Shown piece by piece: positions 28,805-36,023 of a stretch of DNA of 64,000 bases. Numbering within the stretch: position 1 is the first letter of the stretch; each line of letters opens with the position of its first letter. Position numbers and translations under genes: made by a program. Origin of the DNA: Pseudomonas sp. AL03 (lineage in GTDB: Bacteria; Pseudomonadota; Gammaproteobacteria; Pseudomonadales; Pseudomonadaceae); contig NZ_JASBRE010000006.1 of the NCBI RefSeq assembly GCF_029960815.1, positions 62,001 to 126,000 of the forward strand. Reading direction: 5' to 3'. The notes beneath the pieces are model-generated. The model searched no databases and was not told where the DNA came from. It was given only the letters and a program-made list of their open reading frames with translations.

Positions 28805-28844
28805 TAAAAAACGCCCTGACGAATCCACGTCAGGGCGTTTTTTT
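28805..28844 (+). terminator. Terminator of the bra operon
   Basis: Ten-bp perfect stem ACGCCCTGAC/GTCAGGGCGT (28811-28820, 28829-28838) with A-run before and T7 after. Confidence 0.92.
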
Positions 28845-28845
28845 A

Positions 28846-29520
28846 TGCCGGTCGTAAAGGTTTTTTGAAATTGTGGAAAACAATATTCACAAGCTCTCAA
28901 AGCGCGACATAAAGCCGCTGCAAATAGTTGTTTTGTCACGGTTTTGACTTGTCCCCGTTTGCTGTGGAGCTGGCTGTGAATAACGTGGGAGTAGCTGGCT
29001 GAAAGCCTTTTAAACCGTGGCTTGCAGAGTTGTGGTTGTTTTTTGATCAGGCGTTTTTGCGGGACCTTGAGCGGGCTTTGTCAACCTTTTTGTTGGTGAC
29101 GAAAGTAGGCTGAAATGTGCGGGAGCTACCTGTGGATAAGTCTGTGGTTAAACTCTGGAAGGACTCGGCTGAAGGCCGTAGTCACTGGCTTGGCGCCATC
29201 GTCGGTGGGGCCGCCAATCGTGCAAAATGCCATGGGCAACACAGGCGGCGTTCCAGGGTCAAGCAAAAAAATTTCCAATTTGCCTGCAAAGCCTTGTGCA
29301 CTGCGGCTTACAGCTTTTCCACTGGCCCCCGGAAACTGTGGACCGGCCTGTGGATAAGGTGCGCGCACATAGCTGAAAGCCACGGTGTGTAAGGTGTGGC
29401 AAGGTTTGATCGTTTTTTGTACAGCTACTACAGTGGTTGCCGCTGTGGGCAAGGCCGGGCATGCTGCCTGCTGATTTTCTATTCCAGTGGCTGCCGATCA
29501 GCCGAAGCAAGGAGAACACG
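28846..29520. repeat. Gene-free region with DnaA-box-like repeats
   Basis: 675 bases with no credible gene. Six sequences at or one base from the DnaA box are present: TGTGGAAAA (28872), ATATTCACA (28883), TGTGAATAA (28975; TTATTCACA on the other strand, within TTATNCACA), TGTGGATAA (29131, perfect), TGTGGTTAA (29143) and TGTGGATAA (29349, perfect). Three of them start a diverged repeat that continues to a GGCTGAAAGCC-like element: 28975-29007, 29131-29177 and 29349-29381. In the first and third the distance from box to CTGAAAGCC is the same (24 bases). Short frames on the plus strand here look non-coding. Confidence 0.6.
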
Positions 29521-30288
29521 ATGTCCAACACCCTGTTTATTACCGGCGCGACCTCCGGTTTTGGTGAAGCCTGCGCCCGTCGTTTTGCCGAGGCTGGCTG
29601 GAAACTGGTGCTGACCGGCCGTCGTGAAGAGCGCCTCAATGCGCTGTGCGCCGAGTTGTCGAAGCAGACCGAGGTCCATGGCCTGGTGCTCGACGTGCGT
29701 GATCGCAAGGCCATGGAGGAGGCGATTGCCAACCTGCCGCCGTCCTTCGCCAAGCTGCGCGGGCTGATCAACAACGCCGGCCTGGCCCTGGGCGTTGACC
29801 CGGCGCCGAAGTGCGACCTCGACGATTGGGACACCATGGTCGACACCAACATCAAAGGCCTGATGTACAGCACTCGTCTGTTGTTGCCACGCCTGATCGC
29901 TCACGGTCGCGGCGCCGGCATCGTCAACCTTGGCTCCATCGCCGGCAACTACCCGTACCCGGGCAGCCACGTGTATGGCGCGAGCAAAGCGTTCGTCAAA
30001 CAGTTCTCCCTGAACCTGCGCTGCGACCTGCAAGGTACGGGCGTGCGGGTCAGCAATATCGAGCCGGGCCTGTGCGAAAGCGAGTTCTCGCTGGTGCGTT
30101 TCGCCGGTGATCAGGAACGTTACAACGCCACCTACGCCGGTGCCGAGCCGATTCAGCCGCAAGACATCGCCGACACCATTTTCTGGGTGCTCAATGCCCC
30201 GGCGCACATCAACATCAACAGCCTGGAACTGATGCCGGTGAGCCAGACGTGGAGCGGGTTTGCGATTGAGCGTGATGCCAAGGCTTAA
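29521..30288 (+). CDS. Short-chain dehydrogenase/reductase, YdfG-like
   Basis: 255 residues, classical SDR with cofactor motif 'TGATSGFG' (8-15), 'NNAG' (84-87), catalytic Ser139, Tyr152 and Lys156 ('YGASK'). An Arg after the second strand ('TGRREER') suggests NADP(H) preference. The C-terminal region resembles E. coli YdfG, which oxidises serine and 3-hydroxy acids and reduces malonic semialdehyde; the exact substrate here is not proven. ATG at 29521 preceded by AAGGAG. Single gene. Confidence 0.9.
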   Translation: MSNTLFITGATSGFGEACARRFAEAGWKLVLTGRREERLNALCAELSKQTEVHGLVLDVRDRKAMEEAIANLPPSFAKLRGLINNAGLALGVDPAPKCDLDDWDTMVDTNIKGLMYSTRLLLPRLIAHGRGAGIVNLGSIAGNYPYPGSHVYGASKAFVKQFSLNLRCDLQGTGVRVSNIEPGLCESEFSLVRFAGDQERYNATYAGAEPIQPQDIADTIFWVLNAPAHININSLELMPVSQTWSGFAIERDAKA

Positions 30289-30302
30289 GACCGCGTAACG
30301 GC

Positions 30303-30369
30303 CATCGCGGGCAAGCCACGCTCCTACATGTCCACGGTGATTCTGTAGGAGCGAGGCTTGCCCGCGAAG
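30303..30369. repeat. REP palindrome between the SDR and AGE epimerase genes
   Basis: ATCGCGGGCAAGCCACGCTC and the opposite arm GTAGGAGCGAGGCTTGCCCG: two inverted REP copies separated by about 20 bases, between convergent genes. Confidence 0.8.
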
Positions 30370-30381
30370 GAGATTTCTCGG

Positions 30382-31509
30382 TCAGCGAAGATAGTCGACC
30401 AGCCCGCGATAGCAGGTTGCCAAGTGATAAGGCGTGGTCGATGGCATGTCCCGACGGGTCACGTCACCGTTCTCGTCACGACACTCATACCAGCCCCCGG
30501 CATGCAGAGAATGTTGCTGCAACGCCTGCAATTGGCGCAGAACAGCGGCCTCGCTGTCCGGTCGCAAGGTCAGTGCCCGCAGGTACTCGGCTTGAGCCCA
30601 GATTCTTTGGGTGCCGTCCTTGGAACGGCCATCCAGATCGAGCATCGCCCGCACAGCACCTGTCTGTGGATCGACGCCCAGTTGCTCGGTGAACGCAAAG
30701 GCGCGTTCCAGTGAGGCATGCAGCGCCGAACCGCGCAGCAACGGCGAAGATTCCAGCAGGAAATACCACTCAAACTGATGCCCCGGTTCAAACCAGTTAT
30801 CCACAGCACCCAGCGGTTTCTCCATCAACACACCGTGTTGCGGGTCGATAAAACGCTTCTGCAGGGCTGTGCATAACTCGACGAGCGCGTCTTGCACGGC
30901 GACGTCTTCTCGCACCGACAGCGTGGCGAGGAAGGCTTCGGCCAAATGCATCAGAGGATTTTGCAACGGCCCAGACTTGAGCGAGGACCCGTCACGGTCG
31001 AGGCTGGCTTCGTACAGGCCGTCGCCTGTGGCAAAGCGCTGTGCGATCACTTCCAGTGCGGCGTTGAGCGCCGACTCCACCAGCGGCTCGCGGACTTTGT
31101 CCCAGTAATGGGCGCAGGCGAACAGGATGAAAGCGTGGGTATAGAGGTCTTTGCGCTGATCCAGCGGCGCGCCCTGTGGGTCGATGCTGTAGAACCAGCC
31201 GCCATGCTCGGCATCATGGAAATGCTGCTGCAAGGAACGGAACAGCGCTGCGGCGCGCTCTTCGGCGGCGGGTACCTGGCCGATCAGGCTGGAAAACAGG
31301 TAGAGCTGCCGCGCGCAGGCCATGGCCCGGTAGCGTTGGGGGGGCAACGGTTGATGCTCGGCGTCCAGCGCTTCATAGGGCAGCGCCATGTCGGCATTCC
31401 ATCCGGGGCCTTGCCAGAGCGGCACGATCACGTCCAAAAAGTGCTGTTGCACCGAGGCAAACAGAGCGGTCAATTCAGGCTGGGAAGCGGAGCGGGAAAC
31501 AGGCGGCAT
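30382..31509 (-). CDS. AGE-family sugar epimerase/isomerase
   Basis: 375 residues forming the (alpha/alpha)6 barrel of the N-acylglucosamine 2-epimerase family, which includes mannose isomerases and cellobiose 2-epimerases. Recognisable segments are 'EHGGWFYSIDPQG', 'DLYTHAFILFACAHYW', 'NPLMHLAEAFLAT' and 'FEPGHQFEWYFLL', which carry the paired histidines used as acid and base. Members without a GlcNAc context are often D-mannose isomerases; the substrate cannot be decided here. Monocistronic. Confidence 0.87.
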   Translation of the reverse strand: MPPVSRSASQPELTALFASVQQHFLDVIVPLWQGPGWNADMALPYEALDAEHQPLPPQRYRAMACARQLYLFSSLIGQVPAAEERAAALFRSLQQHFHDAEHGGWFYSIDPQGAPLDQRKDLYTHAFILFACAHYWDKVREPLVESALNAALEVIAQRFATGDGLYEASLDRDGSSLKSGPLQNPLMHLAEAFLATLSVREDVAVQDALVELCTALQKRFIDPQHGVLMEKPLGAVDNWFEPGHQFEWYFLLESSPLLRGSALHASLERAFAFTEQLGVDPQTGAVRAMLDLDGRSKDGTQRIWAQAEYLRALTLRPDSEAAVLRQLQALQQHSLHAGGWYECRDENGDVTRRDMPSTTPYHLATCYRGLVDYLR

Positions 31510-31591
31510 TGGCTGGCGTCGTCACGGCAGGGTTAATTGCGCGACATGTTAGCAGAGAGGCCGGCCGGAGAGACGCGGTGTCTGTCAGGCC

Positions 31592-31675
31592 GCCTTCGCG
31601 AGCAAGCTTCGCTCCTACATGGACATCACCAAACCGTAGGAGCAGGGGGGGGCGCCTAGCCCTTGCCCGCGAAGG
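31592..31675. repeat. REP palindrome with an interrupted right arm
   Basis: Left arm CTTCGCGAGCAAGCTTCGCTCC; right arm GTAGGAGC then an extra GC-rich segment with eight consecutive G, then CTTGCCCGCGAAGG. In the other copies the right arm is continuous (GTAGGAGCGAGGCTTGCCCG). Confidence 0.7.
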
Positions 31676-31699
31676 GGCCATAACTGACTGAAAAGAAAA

Positions 31700-32272
31700 T
31701 CAGCCCGCCAGCAACCACGCGCCAGTCGCCGCCGAAGCTGCACCCGCCAGTCGAACCAACGGCGCCGCCGCTTGAGGCAACATTCGCACTACGGCGTAAC
31801 CCAACCCATGCAACGCAGCTGTCGCCGCCACAAACCCTGCGGCGTACGCCCAGGGGCTAGACATGTCCGGCAATTCCAAACCATGGGCCACGCCGTGGAA
31901 CAGCGCAAACAACGCCGTCGCCGCAACCGCGAGGCTCAACGGCGGACGCACTGCCAACGCCACCGCCAGACCCAGCGCCAGCACCGACGCCGCAATCCCA
32001 CTCTCCAGCGCCGGCAGGTTCAACCCTTCAAACCCCAGCAACCCGCCGGTCAGCATGATGCCGACGAACGTACATGGCAGCGCCCAGCGTGCAGCGCCTT
32101 TCTGCTGCGCGGCCCACAAACCGACCGCAACCATCGCCAGCAAGTGATCAAGGCCACCGATCGGGTGGCTGATGCCGGCGATCAAACCGTTGTCGCCGTG
32201 CCCCGGGTGGGCGAAAGCGATGGCCGGGGTCAGCAGCAGGGCCATGGCGCCCAGAATGCGTTTAAGTGTCAT
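31700..32272 (-). CDS. hupE: HupE/UreJ-family nickel transporter
   Basis: 190 residues from the ATG at 32272 (MTLKRILGAMALLL), with an N-terminal signal or first helix, the family signature 'HPGHGD' and 'SHPIGGLDHLLAMVAVGLWAAQ' with His and Asp that bind nickel or cobalt, and about six membrane helices. Its place directly after ureG says it supplies Ni2+ for urease. Last gene of ureEFG-hupE. Confidence 0.93.
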   Translation of the reverse strand: MTLKRILGAMALLLTPAIAFAHPGHGDNGLIAGISHPIGGLDHLLAMVAVGLWAAQQKGAARWALPCTFVGIMLTGGLLGFEGLNLPALESGIAASVLALGLAVALAVRPPLSLAVAATALFALFHGVAHGLELPDMSSPWAYAAGFVAATAALHGLGYAVVRMLPQAAAPLVRLAGAASAATGAWLLAG

Positions 32273-32307
32273 GGATAAGCGTCCTTGTTGATAAAAGTTG
32301 ATCGTAT

Positions 32308-32922
32308 TCACGCCGCTGTCAGCAGGCCCTGGCGTTCGATGAAGGTGATGATTTCTTCCAGGCCGAGGCCGGTCTTCTGGTTGCTGAAAACGAATGGCTT
32401 GCCGTTGCGCATGCGTTGGGTGTCGCTGTCCATCAACGCCAGCGACGCACCCACCAGCGGCGCGAGGTCGACTTTATTGATCACCAGCAGATCCGATTTG
32501 CAGATGCCCGGCCCACCCTTGCGCGGCAGCTTGTCGCCGGCCGAGACGTCGATCACGTAAATAGTCAGGTCGGACAGTTCCGGGCTGAAGGTCGCCGACA
32601 GGTTGTCTCCACCGGACTCCACGAGGATCAGGTCCAGTCCCGGAAAGCGGCGGTTCAGTTGATCCACGGCTTCGAGGTTGATCGAGGCGTCTTCGCGAAT
32701 CGCCGTGTGCGGGCAGCCGCCGGTTTCCACACCGATGATTCGCTCCGGCGCCAAGGCTTCGTTGCGCACTAGAAAGTCGGCGTCTTCGCGGGTGTAGATG
32801 TCATTGGTGACCACCGCCAGGTTGTAGCGGTCGCGCAGCGCCAGGCACAGGGCCAACGTCAGAGCGGTTTTGCCGGAACCGACCGGGCCGCCGATACCGA
32901 TGCGCAGAGGTTGTGTGTTCAT
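32308..32922 (-). CDS. ureG: Urease accessory GTPase UreG
   Basis: SIMIBI-class GTPase that delivers Ni2+ to urease with UreD-UreF and UreE. 204 residues from the ATG at 32922 ([12 protein letters not shown]). P-loop GGPVGSGKT at 11-19, the metal-binding 'CPH' in '[15 protein letters not shown]', '[15 protein letters not shown]' and the guanine motif 'NKVDLAP' are all present. Start supported by the family's usual length. Confidence 0.97.
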   Translation of the reverse strand: MNTQPLRIGIGGPVGSGKTALTLALCLALRDRYNLAVVTNDIYTREDADFLVRNEALAPERIIGVETGGCPHTAIREDASINLEAVDQLNRRFPGLDLILVESGGDNLSATFSPELSDLTIYVIDVSAGDKLPRKGGPGICKSDLLVINKVDLAPLVGASLALMDSDTQRMRNGKPFVFSNQKTGLGLEEIITFIERQGLLTAA

Positions 32923-32945
32923 GTGATTCTCCAAAATAAAAGGCC

Positions 32946-33620
32946 CTAGGAACGGAACAGACGGCTGTACTGGCGCTCATGGGCCATGCACGCCAGGGAC
33001 AGGCCGAAAGCGGCGCTGCCATAGTGTTCGGGATTGATTCGGGTGGCGTTCTGCTGAGCTTCTTGCAGCAGCGGCAGCAGTTCGCTGGTCAGGCGTTGAG
33101 CGGCTTGCTGGCCCAGCGGCAGGGTTTTCATCAGCACCGCCAGTTGGTTTTCCAGCCAACTCCAGAGCCACGCCGCCAGCGCGTCCTGCGGGCTGATCGT
33201 CCAGGCGCGAGCGGCCAGTGCCCAGCCGAGGGCCAGGTGCGGCTCGGGGCGTTGTTCAAGAAAGGCACGGGCCGGCGCATCAAGCTCCGGCAAACCATTG
33301 AGCAGTTGTTTCAAGGAATAGCCCATCTGCCGACTCTCCTGATGCAGCTCGCGGGTTTCCCGGCTGGCGCGATGTTCTTCGCAGCGTTGCAGCAATTCGC
33401 CCCAGTTTTCCTCGGCTGCGGCCACGCAATGAGCGAGCAGCAGTGGCGCGTCGAAGCGTGCCAGGTTCAACAGCAACTGATCGCTGATCCAGCGTCGCGC
33501 GCTGTCGGAATCGCTGACGCGGCCGTTATCCACCGCCATTTCCAGGCCCTGGGAATAGCTGTAGCCGCCAATCGGCAGCTGTGGGCTGGCCAGACGCAAC
33601 AGCGCCCAGGCTGGGTTCAT
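32946..33620 (-). CDS. ureF: Urease accessory protein UreF
   Basis: 224-residue all-helical UreF, which links UreD to UreG and tunes GTP hydrolysis. Typical segments are '[21 protein letters not shown]' at the N-terminus and the C-terminal '[28 protein letters not shown]'. The start codon overlaps the ureE stop by four bases, so the two are coupled. Confidence 0.96.
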   Translation of the reverse strand: MNPAWALLRLASPQLPIGGYSYSQGLEMAVDNGRVSDSDSARRWISDQLLLNLARFDAPLLLAHCVAAAEENWGELLQRCEEHRASRETRELHQESRQMGYSLKQLLNGLPELDAPARAFLEQRPEPHLALGWALAARAWTISPQDALAAWLWSWLENQLAVLMKTLPLGQQAAQRLTSELLPLLQEAQQNATRINPEHYGSAAFGLSLACMAHERQYSRLFRS

Positions 33621-34117
33621 ATACGTACGCCGAACTGGTGCAGTTTCGGCGGGTAGTTGAAGTCTTCATCGCCGTGGCGCGAATGGTGATGGCCGCCGCC
33701 ATAGGCGCCATGTTCCGGCTGGAACGGCGCTTCGATGTTTTCGACCTTGGCATCAAGCTGTTCGAGCATGGCCTTGAGCACGTAGTCGTCGAGCAGGCGC
33801 AACCAGCCATCACCGACTTGCAGGGCGACGTGGCGGTTGCCGAGGTGATAGGCCGCGCGAGTCAGTTCCAAAGCATTGGCGCAGGTGACGTGCAGCAGTT
33901 GTTCGGCTCGGGCGCAGACGCGAACGATGCGCCCGTCTTCGGCTTGCAGGCACTCGCCGTCGTACAGCGGTGGCTGACCGCGCTCCAAAAACAACCCGAC
34001 GTCTTCACCCTCGGCACTGAAACAGCGCAAACGACTTTTGCTCCGGGCTTCGAAGATCAGGTGCAACTCGGCGGCCCAGACGGGTTGAGGGTCGATTCTG
34101 CGATGAATCACCAGCAT
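33617..34117 (-). CDS. ureE: Urease accessory nickel metallochaperone UreE
   Basis: 166 residues from the ATG at 34117 (MLVIHRRIDPQPVW). The N-terminal peptide-binding domain is followed by the ferredoxin-like metal domain 'AYHLGNRHVALQVGDGWLRLLDDYVL', which holds the conserved interface His. The C-terminal tail is rich in His ('HGAYGGGHHHSRHGDEDF') and binds extra nickel. First gene of ureEFG-hupE, preceded by a sigma-54 promoter at suitable distance. Confidence 0.96.
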   Translation of the reverse strand: MLVIHRRIDPQPVWAAELHLIFEARSKSRLRCFSAEGEDVGLFLERGQPPLYDGECLQAEDGRIVRVCARAEQLLHVTCANALELTRAAYHLGNRHVALQVGDGWLRLLDDYVLKAMLEQLDAKVENIEAPFQPEHGAYGGGHHHSRHGDEDFNYPPKLHQFGVRI

Positions 34118-34153
34118 CGGAAAGCTTCCAGCAATGGACAATGTTTAGGCTAG

Positions 34154-34169
34154 AGCAAGGGGCTTGCCA
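34154..34169 (-). promoter_or_regulatory. Sigma-54 (RpoN) -24/-12 promoter of ureEFG-hupE
   Basis: On the minus strand the sequence reads TGGCAAGCCCCTTGCT, matching TGGCA-N6-TTGCT with exact spacing. Transcription would start near 34143, about 26 bases before the ureE ATG. An inverted pair TTGGTGC-N15-GCACCAA lies about 75-100 bases further upstream (34243-34271). Confidence 0.72.
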
Positions 34170-34242
34170 ACCGGCTGATGCGTAGGAAATAGCCGTCGGA
34201 GCTCGGCAAGTGCTTCAGGACGCTGCGGCGATTTGGATGAAT

Positions 34243-34271
34243 TTGGTGCGTACCTTTTTCGGCTGCACCAA
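34243..34271. promoter_or_regulatory. Candidate enhancer site (NtrC-type half-sites) upstream of ureE
   Basis: Perfect 7-base arms TTGGTGC (34243-34249) and GCACCAA (34265-34271). GCACC/GGTGC are the half-sites of NtrC-binding dyads, although in the standard dyad they point inward with shorter spacing. The location relative to the -24 element is right for an enhancer-binding protein. Confidence 0.4.
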
Positions 34272-34290
34272 GTTGAGGCTAGGGTTTCAA

Positions 34291-34401
34291 GATCGTTCCC
34301 ACGCTCTGCGTGGGAATGCAGCCAGTGACGCTCCGCGTCACATACCGGAGCGGACGCAGAGCGTCCATTGAGGCGTTACCACGCGGAGCGTGGGAACGAT
34401 C
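34291..34401. repeat. GATCGTTCCCACGC palindromic repeat, full copy
   Basis: Begins GATCGTTCCCACGCTCTGCG and ends with the inverse GCGTGGGAACGATC, with two inner hairpins based on GACGC/GCGTC. It fills the gap between the ureE promoter region and the 3' end of the TetR-family gene (34419). Confidence 0.9.
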
Positions 34402-34418
34402 ATCATCTTTTGATTGGC

Positions 34419-35051
34419 TTACTCGGTGCTGCCGAGGCCCTGCCAATGCTTCAACCCGATAAAGATGAAGCGCAACTGCTGAGTGATTTTCGCCTGCGGC
34501 GTCAAATGCTCAGGCAATGCCTGCGCCGGTGGATCAATGATGTCGGGCAAGGTCGCGAACACGCTTTTAACAATCAGATCGGCCATGACGCTGAGGCCGG
34601 CGATGTCCAGGTGTTGCAGTTTCGGCATCAACGACAAGTCGGCCGCCAGGTCCGAGCTGATATCTTCGCGCAAACGGCCGATGGCCAACCGCACTGGCAG
34701 CGAACCACCGTACTGCTCGCGGGCGAGGAACAGGAACTGCGAGCGATTGGCCGTGACCACGTCGAGAAAGATCCGCACCGAGGCGTCGATGATGCCGCCC
34801 ATGACGAATTCGTTGTGGCGCACCAGGCGAATGGTTTCGCGGAAGGTCTGACCGACTTCACTCACCAGTACCAGGCCCAGTTCATCCATGTCGGCGAAAT
34901 GCCGGTAGAAACCGGTGGGTACGATCCCGGCGGTTCTGGCGACTTCGCGCAGGCTCAGGCTGCCGAATCCTCGGCCGCATTCCATCAAGTGGCGGGCAGC
35001 GTCCATCAGGGCGTTGCGGGTCTGTTGTTTCTGTTCGGCGCGGGGCAGCAT
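34419..35051 (-). CDS. desT: TetR-family regulator, DesT-like
   Basis: 210 residues: an N-terminal TetR DNA-binding domain ('RNALMDAARHLMECGRGFGSLSLREVARTAGIVPTGFYRHFADMDEL') and a helical ligand domain. The sequence resembles P. aeruginosa DesT, the repressor that senses the acyl-CoA saturation ratio and controls desCB and fabAB; in PAO1 desT also lies next to ureE. The desaturase genes desCB that flank desT in PAO1 are not present here, so its targets must be elsewhere. Symbol given on recalled similarity and synteny. Confidence 0.82.
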   Translation of the reverse strand: MLPRAEQKQQTRNALMDAARHLMECGRGFGSLSLREVARTAGIVPTGFYRHFADMDELGLVLVSEVGQTFRETIRLVRHNEFVMGGIIDASVRIFLDVVTANRSQFLFLAREQYGGSLPVRLAIGRLREDISSDLAADLSLMPKLQHLDIAGLSVMADLIVKSVFATLPDIIDPPAQALPEHLTPQAKITQQLRFIFIGLKHWQGLGSTE

Positions 35052-35160
35052 CGCAAGAGTGTTTTCTGGATAAGACAGCGGCGCACTCTAGCAAATCGGC
35101 TTTGCCTGCGTCGAACGACTATCGGGGGACCAAGCGAGGAAGTGAGGCATCTATAACGTC

Positions 35161-35191
35161 AAAAGCCCAATCCGGGGATTGGGCTTTTTTT
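35161..35191 (-). terminator. Terminator between the tandem-repeat gene and desT
   Basis: AAAAGCCCAATC/GATTGGGCTTTTTTT with a GC-rich loop. It lies just after the stop of the minus-strand repeat protein gene and upstream of desT; T/A runs on both sides make it usable in either direction. Confidence 0.85.
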
Positions 35192-35208
35192 CAGGGCCAC
35201 CATTGGGC

Positions 35209-35637
35209 TTAGCTCAAACCGCTGTTGCGTTCGATGACACGGTCACCACCACCTTCAGCCAGAGTCTGACCTTGTGGGGTGCGGTCGGAACCGTCAGCGG
35301 CCAGGGTTTGGCCTTGTGGGGTGCGGTCGGAACCGTCAGCGGCCAGGGTTTGACCTTGTGGGGTGCGGTCGGAACCGTCAGCCGCCAGGGTTTGACCTTG
35401 TGGGGTGCGGTCGGAACCGTCAGCCGCCAGGGTTTGGCCTTGTGGCGTGCGGTCAGAACCATCTTGGGTGATCAGGCCTTTTTCTTTCAAGCGATCATTG
35501 CCACCTTCGGCGACGGTTTGGCTGAACACTGAGTGGGTGGATTTGACTTGTGGGGTAGCCTGGTCAGCAGCCGGCAGGGCAAAAGCAGTGCTGGCCAGCA
35601 TTGAGAGTGTAAGGCTAAGCAGTAATTGGCGTTTCAT
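35209..35637 (-). CDS. Secreted protein with five 14-residue tandem repeats
   Basis: 142 residues from the ATG at 35637 (MKRQLLLSLTLSMLASTAFA), with a Sec signal cleaved about residue 20-21. Residues 59-128 are five near-identical repeats DGSDRTPQGQTLAA; flanking half-repeats 'AEGGNDRL' and 'EGGGDRV' are diverged copies. The mature protein is hydrophilic and probably disordered. Related Pseudomonas proteins are sometimes labelled 'phage infection protein', but I see no domain that supports a function. Monocistronic with its own terminator. Confidence 0.85.
   Translation of the reverse strand: MKRQLLLSLTLSMLASTAFALPAADQATPQVKSTHSVFSQTVAEGGNDRLKEKGLITQDGSDRTPQGQTLAADGSDRTPQGQTLAADGSDRTPQGQTLAADGSDRTPQGQTLAADGSDRTPQGQTLAEGGGDRVIERNSGLS
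35270..35479. repeat. Five tandem 42-bp repeats inside the secreted protein gene
   Basis: Unit starts at 35270, 35312, 35354, 35396 and 35438, each beginning CCTTGTGG on the plus strand. Units 1-4 are almost identical at the DNA level; unit 5 has three or so changes. The exact 42-base period keeps the frame. Confidence 0.95.
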
Positions 35638-36023
35638 GATCAGGTGCTCCGTAGGAGGGCGGTAAAGTGGGTACGAGGGCAATGCTACTCTCGATAAGTC
35701 GATATAAAAGTTCATAAACGCAATGGTAATAATCAACGGAATTGATTGTTCCGCCGAAGCGCTCTAGAACGGGCGTTTCCGGCGGACTTTTTTGCACTGA
35801 GGTGGGTATTTTCGACCCACTCTCGCCTCGCAAAAGTGCGGGGTCGGTAACGCCGGATGAGGGGGCAGTGTGTCCCCGACCGATTATTTGAGGGTTAAAC
35901 GGCTATTCGGTTAAACCTGCGTGCCATTTCCCAGTCCTAGATGTCATGGCATGCCGGTTCTGGCCTAACGTTTCAAACGTGCGTCGCAGTCAGGGCGCTC
36001 AGACGTATCAGGAGCCCTGTGCA
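35638..36023. other. Divergent gap between the tandem-repeat gene and the AsmA gene
   Basis: 386 bases. It holds AT-rich promoter-like sequence (35690-35745), a terminator-like hairpin CCGCCGAA.../...TTCCGGCGG followed by six T (35751-35794) on the plus strand, a small hairpin GTGGGT/ACCCAC (35802-35820) and a direct repeat GGTTAAAC (about 35893-35916). No gene on the plus strand ends before that terminator-like hairpin. Confidence 0.6.

Noticed and set aside
29115..29392. Two short plus-strand frames (80 and 91 residues) in the DnaA-box region
   Set aside because: No ribosome site, unnatural composition, and they run through the repeated boxes; judged non-coding.
30797..30805. Perfect TTATCCACA DnaA box
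   Set aside because: Single copy inside the coding region of the AGE epimerase gene; expected by chance, unlike the cluster at 28.9-29.4 kb.
34291..34401. Possible CRISPR-like or transposon end
   Set aside because: It is a single palindromic intergenic element of a family scattered in five places in the window, with no spacers, transposase or target duplications.
35270..35479. Tandem repeats as a CRISPR array
   Set aside because: Repeats are contiguous 42-base units without spacers and encode protein.
35940..35957. TGGCATGCCGGTTCTG upstream of the AsmA gene as a sigma-54 promoter
   Set aside because: The -12 part reads TTCT instead of TTGC, so the essential GC is missing.
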